The notes beneath the pieces are model-generated. The model made no database searches, was not told where the DNA came from, and saw only the letters and a program-made list of their open reading frames with translations. Shown here in pieces: positions 44,606-55,296 of a stretch of DNA of 64,000 nt. The position numbers and the translations under genes were made by a program. The stretch is taken from the NCBI GenBank assembly GCA_011032825.1, contig JAADJZ010000002.1, forward strand, positions 682,001 through 746,000. The letters are read 5' to 3'. Source of the stretch: Massariosphaeria phaeospora. Its lineage: Eukaryota > Ascomycota > Dothideomycetes > Pleosporales. The first letter of the stretch is position 1. Every line of letters starts with the position of its first letter.

Positions 44606-46560
44606 CGGTCGTGGAGGGCGCGCCTTCCCCGTCTGCCACAGCGGACGAAAACTCCATCGTCGAGATCTCGACCTGCTCAAGCCCTTCGGCAGACGTTTCG
44701 TTGCTTGTCCCTTACTCTAACCCACAAGGCACTCATTGCTCCGGGAAGGCCGCTTCGAGAACGCATCTGCTATCGACCGCCAGGCGAAATGTTGCGCAAA
44801 AGTTCTGAGACTCGAGTCTTGAATGGGTCCTCCACCGCGCGTTGCATACAGCCTTACCAGTTCTATATGACCGCCTGCTCCGGAAGCGATCCCCTTGTGC
44901 GGCTTTCAAACTACAGAGACCAAAGTTCAAACACACAAGCAAGTCCTAGGGCTTGCTATAGCGGCTGTACTAGCACCAAAGGTGAGTGTAACTGTTGTTA
45001 TTCAGTCCTGCAAGGTTTTCCATGTTGACGAATACGCGAATCTAGCCGAACTGAAGTTCAGAATTCGCACCATACGCGTGTCGGAGAGCATCTACAACCA
45101 CGAGAAGAATCTCACGGCCGCTTCGCACATCATGCTTTGGGAATAGACGAGCGAGTAGCATCTGCAGCGCCAGATTGAAACACAGTGTCAAGGGCATAGC
45201 CCGCCGCAGAGCATGTTACTCCGACCGACACCCACAACGGGGGCCTCATCAGAGGGTAGAAGGGTTGCTGTCAGAGACCTTCGGTCTACAAAGTCCAAGG
45301 ACCGCCTCAAATCTGACTTTAAGACCGTACGTGGATCAAGGTACACGGGCTATGCAAGACAGGCAACGCGATGCTCGAGGAATGGAAGCGGGCCTAAGAG
45401 ACGGCAAAGGCAGTGCCGGACAAGCAAACCGAGCGTTTCAACGCGGATACCCATATCCGTGGGAAATCTAATGCACTGAATGCGCCGCTCAAACATTAGC
45501 TCAGTTCTGTAGGTTCTGATCTCGACTTACGCCTTGTCAAGACTAAAGCCAGAAGGAGAAAGTTGATCGAAGCCACGTCGAATCTTTTGACAGACTTGGT
45601 TCCATACACGAAGGCATTCACGTGAAAGAGGGAGACAAGCAGCAGGAAATCTTGGCAGCTCGATCCAAGCTTGCTACTGCAGGCTCTATTCTTGAGCCTC
45701 TCCTCCTCCAGGCCAATGCCAAAGAGGAGAAATTGACCGAACTTATGTCGAATTTTGACAAGTTTAATACCACGCTCAAGGCCATCGACTCCGGTTTCAC
45801 CGAGAAGAATAGGCAAATCTTGAAAGCCAGATCTGACCTTACCGAGGCCGGCTCTATTCTTCACGATCTCAACATCAAACTCAAGGCAGGACGACAGGAC
45901 GTTGTCAACAAAAAGGAGGAGGTGAGAACCCTCGATTCGACACTCCACGATTTGGAATCCGAGCTTCAGCGCATGAGGGATCAAACAACTCAGACCATTT
46001 CAGACATTACCAATGCGCAAGAAGAGTTGGATCAGAAGCAGGCTGAGGTCGCGGAGAAGAACAAGAACTTGAAATTGCCCGCCAGAGCCTGGCCGTCATC
46101 AAAGACGATATAAATCAGGTTGACATGGATCTGCTAACCAACTGATGGCACTGGGAAACTGCGCGACGAACAGCTTCTGGAACGTGGCCCTAGGTTTTCT
46201 AGCAGCGAGAAATCGGCGCCGGACAACGTTACTGCCGCGGATTATGATATGGCAATACAGAACGTCGAGCGCACTGAGATTCAGAAAGAAATCAACGTGC
46301 TGCAGAACAAACTACGCGAAAGTCAGCTACTTAGCACCAGCGCGAGCTTGAATTGCGCGAGTAAATCGTATAATCAAAAGAGTTACGCGCAAAAAATCGC
46401 ATCAAGAGCCCCTCCAAGCGGCCACCCGACATCAACGATGAGCGTCTCGGGAATCTGTCTAAACGCACTCGCTTCACGTCTCAAATCTCTGAAGTCTCCA
46501 ACAGTAGATCTCCCACCCGGGGCCCCAGTCTATTGCATCATGCTATGAACACACCTTCGC
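44606..46560 (+). pseudogene. Frameshifted coiled-coil gene remnant
   Basis: The clearest part is 45,622-46,113, reading EEKLTELMSNFDKFNTTLKA and further heptads. After about 46,070 the coding continues in another frame (ARQSLAVIKDDINQ) to a stop. From 46,145 a third frame continues (RTEIQKEINVLQNKLRES) to about 46,370. Upstream, 44,900-45,480 contains further helical fragments in shifting frames. Two successive blocks within the coiled coil resemble each other (QQEILAARSKLATAGSILE and NRQILKARSDLTEAGSILH), so the protein had internal repeats of about 58 residues. No domain beyond coiled coil is recognised. At least two frameshifts separate the parts; introns do not explain them. Confidence 0.5.
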
Positions 46561-46784
46561 AATCAACGTTTATGCGGGATTTTGTTTCGCTTCACGACTC
46601 TCCTAGGGGCACCGCCACCCCCCGCATCTCGAACAGGCCGAACGTCACGTCACGGCGCGCCTCCAAGCGTACAGTTTCACCATCATCGCGTACTAGAGAC
46701 ACTGTCACGCCTCATCAATCGAAAGGGACCCACATGGCAGAGAAACTGCTCCCTGGAAGCTAGACTTGTGAACTAATAGCTCCC

Positions 46785-47252
46785 ATGGCCAATCAACCTC
46801 CAGAAGCGGCTCGTCGGTCAGAGCATTACAATATGCCACAGTCCCCTCTAATCCTCGTCTACAAATCGAATGATGCTCTCAGCCTGAATCCAGCACCGTC
46901 GAAATTCAGCGGCAGCTATGTTAGACGACGCATTGAAAGAAAAGTCTCCAATGGAATACCAAAAAGGTACACTATTAATCGTACGAGGCCAGGAGCTGTT
47001 CGGAATTTGTACCGTCTCGTCCATCCAATCTACCAGCGACACCCTTTCGCCTCGTCGATGCAGCAATCCACCAATACTGCCCTAACCGAGCTACAGGCCC
47101 TTCGCACAGCTTTGAGAAGGGGCTCGCCTGATGTTGAGCTTGACGCCGTAATCTGTACCCTGGCTGCAGTTTCGTCCGTGCCGGCTTCTATGGTAGTTGT
47201 CGCTAAGTCTGCTGTGCTGTACCAGCATACTGCTCTGAGATGTCTACCATAG
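46785..47252 (+). CDS. Hypothetical frame of 155 codons, possibly the 3' part of the broken upstream gene
   Basis: It opens at an ATG and reads MANQPPEAARRSEHYNMPQS. It has a basic middle (YVRRRIERKVSNGIPKRYT) and a helical end (ALTELQALRTALRRGSPDVE). I recognise no family. Because it follows the frameshifted coiled-coil remnant in the same direction, it may be a further exon of that gene, or chance. Confidence 0.3.
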   Translation: MANQPPEAARRSEHYNMPQSPLILVYKSNDALSLNPAPSKFSGSYVRRRIERKVSNGIPKRYTINRTRPGAVRNLYRLVHPIYQRHPFASSMQQSTNTALTELQALRTALRRGSPDVELDAVICTLAAVSSVPASMVVVAKSAVLYQHTALRCLP

Positions 47253-47714
47253 CATCATGCGTGATACTCCCAAACATGCACGTTGTACTTTAAAGTATTT
47301 TCCAACATACCGCAGTCTCCGTGATAGTGGTCAAAGACCTTCGAGACTATGTTTAGTATCTTGGCGCGGTACTTGCTGTATTGTAGCACTAGGAGCAATG
47401 TGAAATTATTCTAGCTACGGAAAAGGGATTGTATCCTACTATAGCGGTTATTGTAGTTTTCTCTCAAGCTGTAGAACAGGTCTTGAATTCTTTGAGCGCG
47501 CTGAAAGCCTCTCGACCTTATTCTCTAGTGGCAGTGGCGGCGCCTTCCATTGCAGCATGTGGTCCCGGTCCGTGCGGTTGCCCTATGTAGGACTGAGGTC
47601 ATGCCAATGCAAGACTTGCGCAGTGACATGCAGTGACGCAACTAGCGTAGGCTAAGCGTGTATGTTTCTTCTCGTGTGAAAATTTCTTTCCTCAACCCAC
47701 CCACACTTTTCGTC
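47253..47714. other. Upstream region of the small gene at 47.7 kb
   Basis: The last 100 bases resemble the leaders of the other two small genes. The remainder may contain very degenerate repeat units, but no period could be established by eye. Confidence 0.4.
47623..47638 (+). promoter_or_regulatory. Conserved leader motif GTGACATGCAGTGACG
   Basis: It lies 76 bases before the ATG at 47,715 and differs at one base from the motif 78 bases before the ATG of the - strand paralogue at 32.35 kb. It is followed in both by a ctagcg stretch. Confidence 0.5.
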
Positions 47715-47951
47715 ATGGTAAGTGAACCTTTCCCTTTGCTTTTACTTAGTGTTGTCTCTAGTATTCCTGCTAACCACTAGTTCCATATAATGTAGTCTCC
47801 GTTCTGGTCCGAATTCTGGGTCGCGCTCGTCTTCACTTCTGTTTTTGTTTTCTTGTTGGAGTTGAGGGTGCGTTGGATGGTGAGGGAGAGGGTGCGTTTG
47901 GTGGTGAGGGAGGTGGTGAGAGAGGTTTTGGCGGAGGTTTTGGCGGCGTGA
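47715..47951 (+). CDS. Small single-pass membrane protein with ATG-only first exon, 52 residues
   Basis: ATG at 47,715-47,717 is followed directly by gtaagt. The 78-base intron ends aatgtag at 47,795, and exon 2 (47,796-47,951) reads SPFWSEFWVALVFTSVF, then VFLLEL, to a TGA. Residues 8-22 form one hydrophobic helix. The remaining 30 residues are an amphipathic, charged helix with a repeated VRE pattern (VREVVREVLAEVLAA). The paralogue at 32.35 kb shares the ATG/intron structure, the hydrophobic segment and the leader motif. The family is not one I recognise. Location in a membrane is inferred from the helix, and no signal-peptide cleavage site is apparent. Confidence 0.55.
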
Positions 47952-48320
47952 AGATTTTCCTTCAATATCTTTAACTAAGCTGCGCTGTGGACAAGAAAAA
48001 AGTATACTTAATTAAAATTGTTTCAGTTGTTGATCATGAGTTCCTCTCCGAGTTTGCTCTTGTGATATTCATTGATGTCCTAGACTCGCGCGAAACCATG
48101 GATGCACCACACAGGGATTCCTAAGGCGCGTGCACAGCTGTAGACAATGCTCCTATAGACGATACACCTAATGCAAGCTTTCTAGAACACCCGGAGGATT
48201 GCACGGCGCTCCATATAGCACCTCTTAACGCGTTTAAGGTCTGTTGGTGTCGCAGTCGTTTCTCAACCACACCGTTTCTCCGCATACTTGCGAATTTCCT
48301 ACTTACATCCTACCTCGAAC
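47952..48320. other. Intergenic region
   Basis: Between the small gene and the carboxylesterase remnant I see nothing beyond a short AT-rich stretch near 47,990-48,030. Confidence 0.5.
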
Positions 48321-50261
48321 ATGTTTTCGGACCTCTTATTATTCACTTGGCTCGGCTTCCTATGCAACCATGCTACCGCGAGCCCTGTCGTCCGTATCGA
48401 GAAAAGCCAGATCAGCTATCGAGGTACAACGGTTGATTCGATCGAACACTTCCAGAATGTGAAGTTCGCCCAGGATACCTCTGGGAAGCGTCGCTTTGCC
48501 CCTCCGGAACTGTATACTCCGCCCGTAGGCAGCGAGGTGGATGCCTCAACAGCCGGCACTGCGTGCCCCCAGGTGCGCGCCGCCATGCCTCCGTTCTTCG
48601 CCGAAACGACAGACATTAGCGAAGATTGCCTCAACCTGCGAATTTCGAGACCGGCGGGTACGACGAGCGATAGCAATCTCCCTGTAGTGGTGTGGGTCCA
48701 CGGCGGTGGTGTGGTTAAAGGTTCTGCATACGACCCACATTCCGAGCCGGATGAGTTCCTCAAACTCTCCCAGTCTATCAACAAGCCCGTCATTTATATC
48801 GCAATCAACTACCGGCTCACGATTTTTGGTTTCGCGCGGCTGCCTATCTTGCAAGATCGGAAGTCGCTGAATGTGGGCATCAGAGATCAAAGAGCCGGGT
48901 TTCAATGGTTAAAGACAACCTCGCCTCGTTCGGTGGCGACCCATCCAGGATCACTCCTTATGGGCTCAGTGCCGGCGGGACGTTCACATCTCTACATCTG
49001 ATGGCTTATGGTGGTGAGGAAGGCGTGCCTTTCACGCAAGCCTGGATGATGTCTGGACCGCCGGGCACTGCGCTCAATATGAGTAGCGATGCCACCACTT
49101 TGCACACACAAGCTGTGGCTGAGAAAGTTGGTTGCAAAAGTAGTGAAGAAGTAGAGATGCTGCAATGGAGGACCTTTTGACTACTGCTCTTGAGTATTCA
49201 GTTGCCAATCACCCACCTACGGGACTGTTCACGTTTATTCCGTCCGTGGATGGTGATTTGTTTCCGGATCGTCAATCAGTCCTCTACAAAGCGGGTAAGT
49301 TTGTCAAAAGTCAGAATGCACTCCTTCACAACGGAATTGTCCTACCCTTCACAACGGAACCGTCCTAACCCATTCTAGACATTCCAATGGTCTTCGGCTG
49401 GAACCAAGACGACGGCGCCATGAATTTCGGACCAGCGCACCTCATCCAAACCGGAAACGACATGATTCCAGCCATCGAAAACTTCGCTCACACCCTGACC
49501 GCCGAAGACTTTTCTTCTCTCTTTTCCCTATATGATGCAGACGACTTCACCGAAGACGTAAAAAACTACGAAGCGCAGAAAGACGAGTCCGAACTTACCG
49601 TCTCCGTTCACTATTTCCGGCTATCCAGAATCTTACGGATCTACTATTCGCGTGCTCGTCCATTGATTTTGGCTATGCAATGGGCAAGCATTCGAACGCT
49701 GCCGATCCTACCTTCGCTGGCACTCGACTGTACGTTCTCAATCAGAGTATGTTGACGCCGTTGTGGAAAGGTGCCGGTATGCCGTATGTAGGCGTATCTC
49801 ATGGGTCTGATACCAACTACATCTTCAATGGCGTGATCCCGGAAGGGCAAATTTCGGAAGAGGACCAGAAGCTTTCGAGGGATTCCGCGGAGGCGTTTAT
49901 CAACTTTGCCTATACTGGAAATCCGAGTACGCCCGGTTCTGGGTTCGGGGAGTGGCCAGAAGCGTTCCCGGATACAGAATCCGGAGTCGAGGCTTCTGGG
50001 CCAAGAGCGATCAACGTTGAAGTGATAGGTGGTCCGTATGGTACGGGCCCTGTTCAGGTGGCAGTTGAGCCCGCGGAAAGTCTGGATACTGAGGGCGAAT
50101 ATGGCGCCGAGGAAGGGCTTGATCAACAAAAGCTTTCGGGCTCCAATGTGGGTGCTATGGACTCACGCGTTGCCAGCGTGCGAAAGAAGGAAGTAGAGCG
50201 TGAATTGTTGTTGAAGCGGTGTGCGTTCATCAACAGCCTGGCGGAAAAGCTCGGTAACTGA
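48321..50261 (+). pseudogene. Type-B carboxylesterase/lipase, secreted, broken by three frame changes
   Basis: The start MFSDLLLFTWLGFLCNHATA is a signal peptide. SEDCLNLRISRP and VVVWVHGGGVVKGSAYD are the conserved N-terminal signature and oxyanion-hole region of type-B carboxylesterases. The nucleophile elbow reads YGLSAGG, where the family has GxSxGG with Gln or Glu at x. The frame changes just before this, at about 48,905 (one base missing in tggttaaagac compared with the expected reading). It changes again at about 49,160, and a third time at about 49,615. An intact-looking intron, 49,295-49,378 (gtaagt...ttctag), lies between the second and third breaks. The C-terminal part (FINFAYTGNPSTPGSGFGEWP) fits the family. 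An intact product is unlikely. Confidence 0.8.
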
Positions 50262-51030
50262 TAATACGTAACCAGCGTGCTAGAAGATGAAGAAATTAGC
50301 CGTGTATCATCTCTATATCTGTAGACTGATAGTCCACAGTCTTTGATGATTGATCGCAGCGACTGTGTAAACTCAACTGCACAAAGGTAAGCTATCTTAA
50401 CCCTGTTTCGATCTGAGCTTGTACAAGCTGGTTGTCTAAAGCGGACTCGGGTCGCCACTCGAACAATACTCGCATTCCTATCGTGCTTAGCGTTTGATAA
50501 TGGGACGTGATATACACTGTGTACTTACGGCCTGCCTCAGGAAGGATATGCCTCGTCCGACTAAATTGCCTCAGGATAAGCATCACAACCACCGCATCAT
50601 GCCATGAGTTAGGAAATGACCGATCTATTCAATGAGTGACTACAGTGAGGAAACTATTGCAAAGCGCAAAGCACACATTCAAACTCCGTGGCCATCCCCC
50701 AAATGACAAAACAGAACGCAACACCAAAAGCAGAAAGCGAACGCAGAATAGAACAGACGCAGAACACAGTCTATGGAAAGGAAAGGAATAGGGATGCGGA
50801 ACGCGGGATGTATGAAGCAATGGTCTATGAGAAGGAAAAACAAAGGAGATCTGTGATGGTTGAAAAGGAAAATCGTGATAACAGTGCAAGGAGATCTATC
50901 AGGTGGAGGAAATGAAGTCTGAGAGAAAATAAAACAGCGATAAGAAAGAAAAAGGTCTCTGAGACAGTGCAAAGAAAATCAACGGTTTAAAGAAGGGAAA
51001 TTGAGCAGCAGATTAACCGACCGTAAACTC
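50262..51030. other. Convergent intergenic region
   Basis: The 3' ends of the esterase remnant and the - strand Argonaute-like gene face each other here. A purine-rich + strand stretch (50,700-51,000) gives Lys/Glu-rich frames that I consider non-coding. Confidence 0.5.
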
Positions 51031-54000
51031 TCAAAGATAGAACATCTTATCGTCCAGGTTGGAATGCCACGGCAAACTCTTCGGCTGGTCGGGTGGGTCT
51101 CCGGCCCGCATCTGGCGAAGAGGGTCCCCATTCAGGAAATCCTGCACATGTTTCAACACTTCTGTGCCGTCCGAAAAAACGCGCTTAGACGCCCTAGCAA
51201 GCCCTTGGACGTTGTTCAAGTCCTTGTGCGAAAGATGCCGGAAGTATGACAAGATGCGGCGTGAGAGCTTGGTCGCGTACATAACAGGAAGGGCGATGGA
51301 TGACATGGGTCCGAATTGGCAGCGGAGATTAAGACTGCAGGTCTGTTTTGGTCAGCTTGTCTTCGGATATGAGAGTGGTGGAAATAACTTACTAATTGCG
51401 CCAGTGCATTTGGTTCGTAAAGGAGGTCGTTATGAGCTACGTGATACTGGTACTTCGCGCCGTCATCAGGCGTCAGGTGCTCCTTTCCAGAAGTGAATCC
51501 TGACTGCCATTTACTAGTGGTAAAGGTGAACTTGGCGTTGGGATCAATTCCAGTGTGCGGAACAGAGACATCGAGTTTATGATGAATTCGCAGATTTTTT
51601 GTGACGACGACGTAAGTGACCCGACAAGAAGTTGCCTGTGGTGAACTCAAAACAGATTCACAAGCATCCCGGATATCTTGTATCTCTTTCGAGGAGGTAG
51701 TTTCGCTTACAGGTGAAAATGCATTTCGGTAGAAAAGAACATCTGGGGTAATGTTTTTGTTTTTGTTTTTCCAGGCACTAAAATGTTGCTCCATCATCTC
51801 TTTGAGGTTTAGGATCCGCGGTTGGGTGACATAGATATGCTCATCTTTGCATACCTTTTCCTCATCTTTGTCTGCCATTTCCTCGGCCGAAATCTGGATA
51901 CCGACAGAGCCTGGGTAATCCACAAATTGCTTATCGGTATTTGCAACAACGGCAGCAACTGATGGGCAATACTGTGTTGATCCAGAGCCAGGGTGGGAGA
52001 TGTGCGCTCCTACAACCATCAGTTTGTCTGCATTCACAGGGAAACTCGGGTTCTTAAGATCCCAAAGTCGTGAACCGAGCATGAATTTGATCTTTCTGAG
52101 TATGCCTGTAGGAAAGGCAGTCCTGTTGTCCCTATGCTCAAGCAGTCGTGCAAGGCTCTCTTTCTGCGCACAGACCGTGATAGCACCAAGCTTCCGATCC
52201 CCAAATCGTCTTATTTCAGACGCAATCTCCTCGTACCGAGCTTTGTCTCTCCCCTTCTTTTCGATCACCCCTAGAAGTACTTGAGGATGCGTTGAGTAGA
52301 TATGGCTCATAATAGGTTGACCCATGTCCGTTTGCTGACGGATCAAATCCTGGACAGAACTGGTCACCACAATGGGAATCTGCGACTCAAATTTGATAAT
52401 GGACTGCTCTGCGAGGCCGTTCCTGATTAATTGTTCTAAGGTCTTAGGGCCAGGACTCCTTTCATCGGCTTTAACATAAATAATCGCAATTTTGTACTTG
52501 TCCTCAGGGCGATTCGTGAGCGTTCGCTTTGGGGTCGTTTCGGGCCACTTGGAAATTACCGAAGAGCGGGGTATCGCACAAGTAAATACTGATCCCGTAG
52601 TTTGGAAAATCTCAACTTTACTATTAGCTCTCCCCAAAGTATTCTTGGCGGATTTCCGAAGTGCATATTCAAGGCCACCTCCAGAAAGCTCCGAACCTAG
52701 CAGCGACAGCTCGGCAGTGAGATGACCGGATTTCTTCAGGATCTGCTCGCGACTAACGTCGAGTAGCTCGAGAGGAACCCAATACGATGCTTTACCTCCG
52801 ATATCCGCCAGGGGGAAATGTTCGTACGCCGAATTTAAACGACCTTTATCACCAACTATATTAACTATTAGTATCCCATCTCAGTCGACTCTGGTTTATG
52901 TAACTTACAATTCGCTATGTATTGTCTTACACTGTATGTCTTCTTACCCTTGGAGATGCGACCAACCTCACGCGCTGGTCTCAAATCTTTGATATAACAC
53001 GAAGGCAGCATGGGAGTTATCGGTGATGGGCATATGACCTTTGGTCGAGTACCTATGTCCTTGGTCGGTGCGCTTGTGGAACCTCCGCTGTAAGTAACTT
53101 GGAGACCACACAGTACTGATCGGATTCTCTTGGGGGTCTTCAGATCATGACTAAGACCAGTGCATAAGTCATGGCTGAGAAGATAGTTCTTCAACACTTC
53201 TGCAACGGATGTATCCCTGGTCAAGACTGGGACTAAGTCAAAGTCGAGATGAAGACAATAGATATTATCTGATATTTCCAGAGTCGGGCGATGTCGCATG
53301 TAAGCCTCGAAGTTATGTGTGGCCAAAGGTTTGCCATGACCGGTTATTGGGTCAATGAAATCGATGTCGAACTCATATGATGATTCTGATTCTGAATCTG
53401 GTTTTCGAGCATACCAGCGAAAGAGATGATCCAAGCTCGCGGTATACAAGCTAGTGTAGTCTTCTGGTCGAAGCAATTTTCCTGCTTTTGGAATTGTGCA
53501 CACAATAGGCTTGTGACCATTATCCTCGCTAAGCTCGCTTTGCTTCACTTGTTTCTGCATGAATCTAAGCTCCACGTCTTTGCCAAAGAATTTCTCAAGT
53601 TGTTTCTCAGGCTCGTCCTCGGTTCGAAGTTGTACAATCAGGTGATTGGTGCTTTTGGCACTGGTCGTGTTATCTTCATGTTGACGCTCAATAATGTTTT
53701 CCCTGGCATCAAGACGGATAGTCATTCTATTGGAAAATGGCTCGAAGTCGGGATCTTCAATGAATTCTTTCAGTGCCATCAGCCTCAGCTTGCGACTCCA
53801 CACTTGCTGATTTTCCGAACTGACCTCAACCTCCAAAACGTAGAGTATGGGAAGGTTTTGGAGCTTGTATGTCACTCGTCCGAGGCCAGTCTTGCTTTGC
53901 GGTTTCCAGCTACGTATTATTGCGCTGTTTCCATTTTGGGCCTTGGCTTCAATGGGCGTAGGTCCGCTAGCACCGCCTTTGCGCTGCGTCAGTTCCGATT

Positions 54001-54187
54001 CTTGACTTGGGGAAGATCTTGAAGTTGCTGATGACTCTTCCCATAGGGGTGACGTAGCACGGAGGCTGTTACTGGTGGTGACAGAAGATCGAGTGTCAGA
54101 GTTCTCCGTAGTATTCGACTTATCAGATGTTCGTGAGCGTACTGGTAGGAAAGTGCGATTTTTTCCTCTCGAAGAAGGTCGGGCCAT
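51031..54187 (-). CDS. Argonaute-like protein, about 1,017 residues, three exons, substituted catalytic residues
   Basis: Exons 54,187-52,909, 52,855-51,393 and 51,342-51,031 join in frame (3,054 bases) across introns of 53 and 50 bases (gtaagt...atatag; gtaagt...aacag). Domains in order: a disordered Ser/Thr-rich start (about 1-90), an N domain, linker 1 with a DUF1785-like DLRPAREV-type region, a PAZ end (GKKTYSVRQYIAN, then LADIGGKASYWVPLELL), MID and PIWI. The PIWI signatures are recognisable, but all three catalytic positions that I can locate differ from the DEDX tetrad. MVVGAHISHPG has His711 where Asp is usual, FYRNAFSPVSE has Asn804 for Asp, and PVMYATKLSRR has Thr938 for His/Asp. 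Guide-RNA binding is plausible; slicing is unlikely. The start at 54,187 (MARPSS) is preferred; an upstream in-frame ATG at 54,250 exists. Confidence 0.85.
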
Positions 54188-55296
54188 AGTGATGATAGAG
54201 AGTGTCAAGCGAGCTGGTGAGCAGATAAGAGAGACCGCGACACTTTCCATTCTTATACTTTCTCATTCAATCTCCAGACCACCCGATCACAGCCTGAAGA
54301 CGTTGTCACCTGGTTCAACTCCTAATTTAATTGGCGGTCCCCTGTGCTCAACTGATTGCAGACACTCTCTGTGACTGTGGCTGACGAGAGACGAACGGGA
54401 TCACGTTCTCGTGCATTTCTGTTTGTGTGAGTCATTCTCTCTAAGTGAAATGGCCAGAAGGATAGTGGACGCAAACAAGTGCTCAGATATCGAGTATGAA
54501 AAGTAGGCATGACTAAAATCAGGAGAAACAGAGTGACACACAGTGGTAATGTGCACCCTACTTTTAGAAACGTGACGGTTGACTGAGCCACAAACTTCGA
54601 TAGATCGTCTAGTGTACACCGCACCTTCGAGATCGCGCGTGAGGGACTTCGTAGGATAATCTTCATTGGCACATGTGCACGCGTGTGTTAGCTGCAGATC
54701 TTCTGTGGGAGAAAATGTTCGCTGGCAACGTTTTTCGAAAAGAGCAGCGTGTCTATCCAACGAATGATCTTATAAACATCAAATTCCTGAAAACTGGATC
54801 GGCCAAACTTTCTGGACGTCCTCTCATTTCACGTCGCTGCGGTTGAATGAAAGATTTTGGTGATGTTTTGTTACCAGACCGCTGGATGAATTGAGGGAAC
54901 GACGAATTCGGGAATACGGCTGTTAAAGCAACGATCAAGTCGCGCAGACGAGGCGCGGACGAGAAGAAGGAGAACCTGCTTGAGGCTGGTCGGACGGTTT
55001 CCCCCGGCTCGGATAAATGATGCCGGCGCACGTGCCAGCGCTTAGGCGAAGCTTGGGTTCTGCCCTGTTTTCCTTTTTCCTGGCCAGGCACAGCTTCAAT
55101 AATGATCAGCCATCGTCATCGCAGCCGTTTTGGTCGCCCACGTCAAGGGTCAGTCTCCCGGTTGCTAGCATGGTTACCGGTTTAGTTGGCCCGGCCATCG
55201 ACGATAGGGGCGTTTGGTATAACTCAGCTGCTGCTTTAAATTGGGCGCTGCAGGTCCGTCTAAACTACTCATTCCTCTGCCAGCCTCCCAGCGACA
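54188..55296. other. Divergent intergenic region
   Basis: Promoters of the Argonaute-like gene (-) and the phosphatase-like gene (+) lie here. The frames of 99-119 codons at 54,322-55,091 are on both strands, overlap, and show no family resemblance. Confidence 0.45.
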
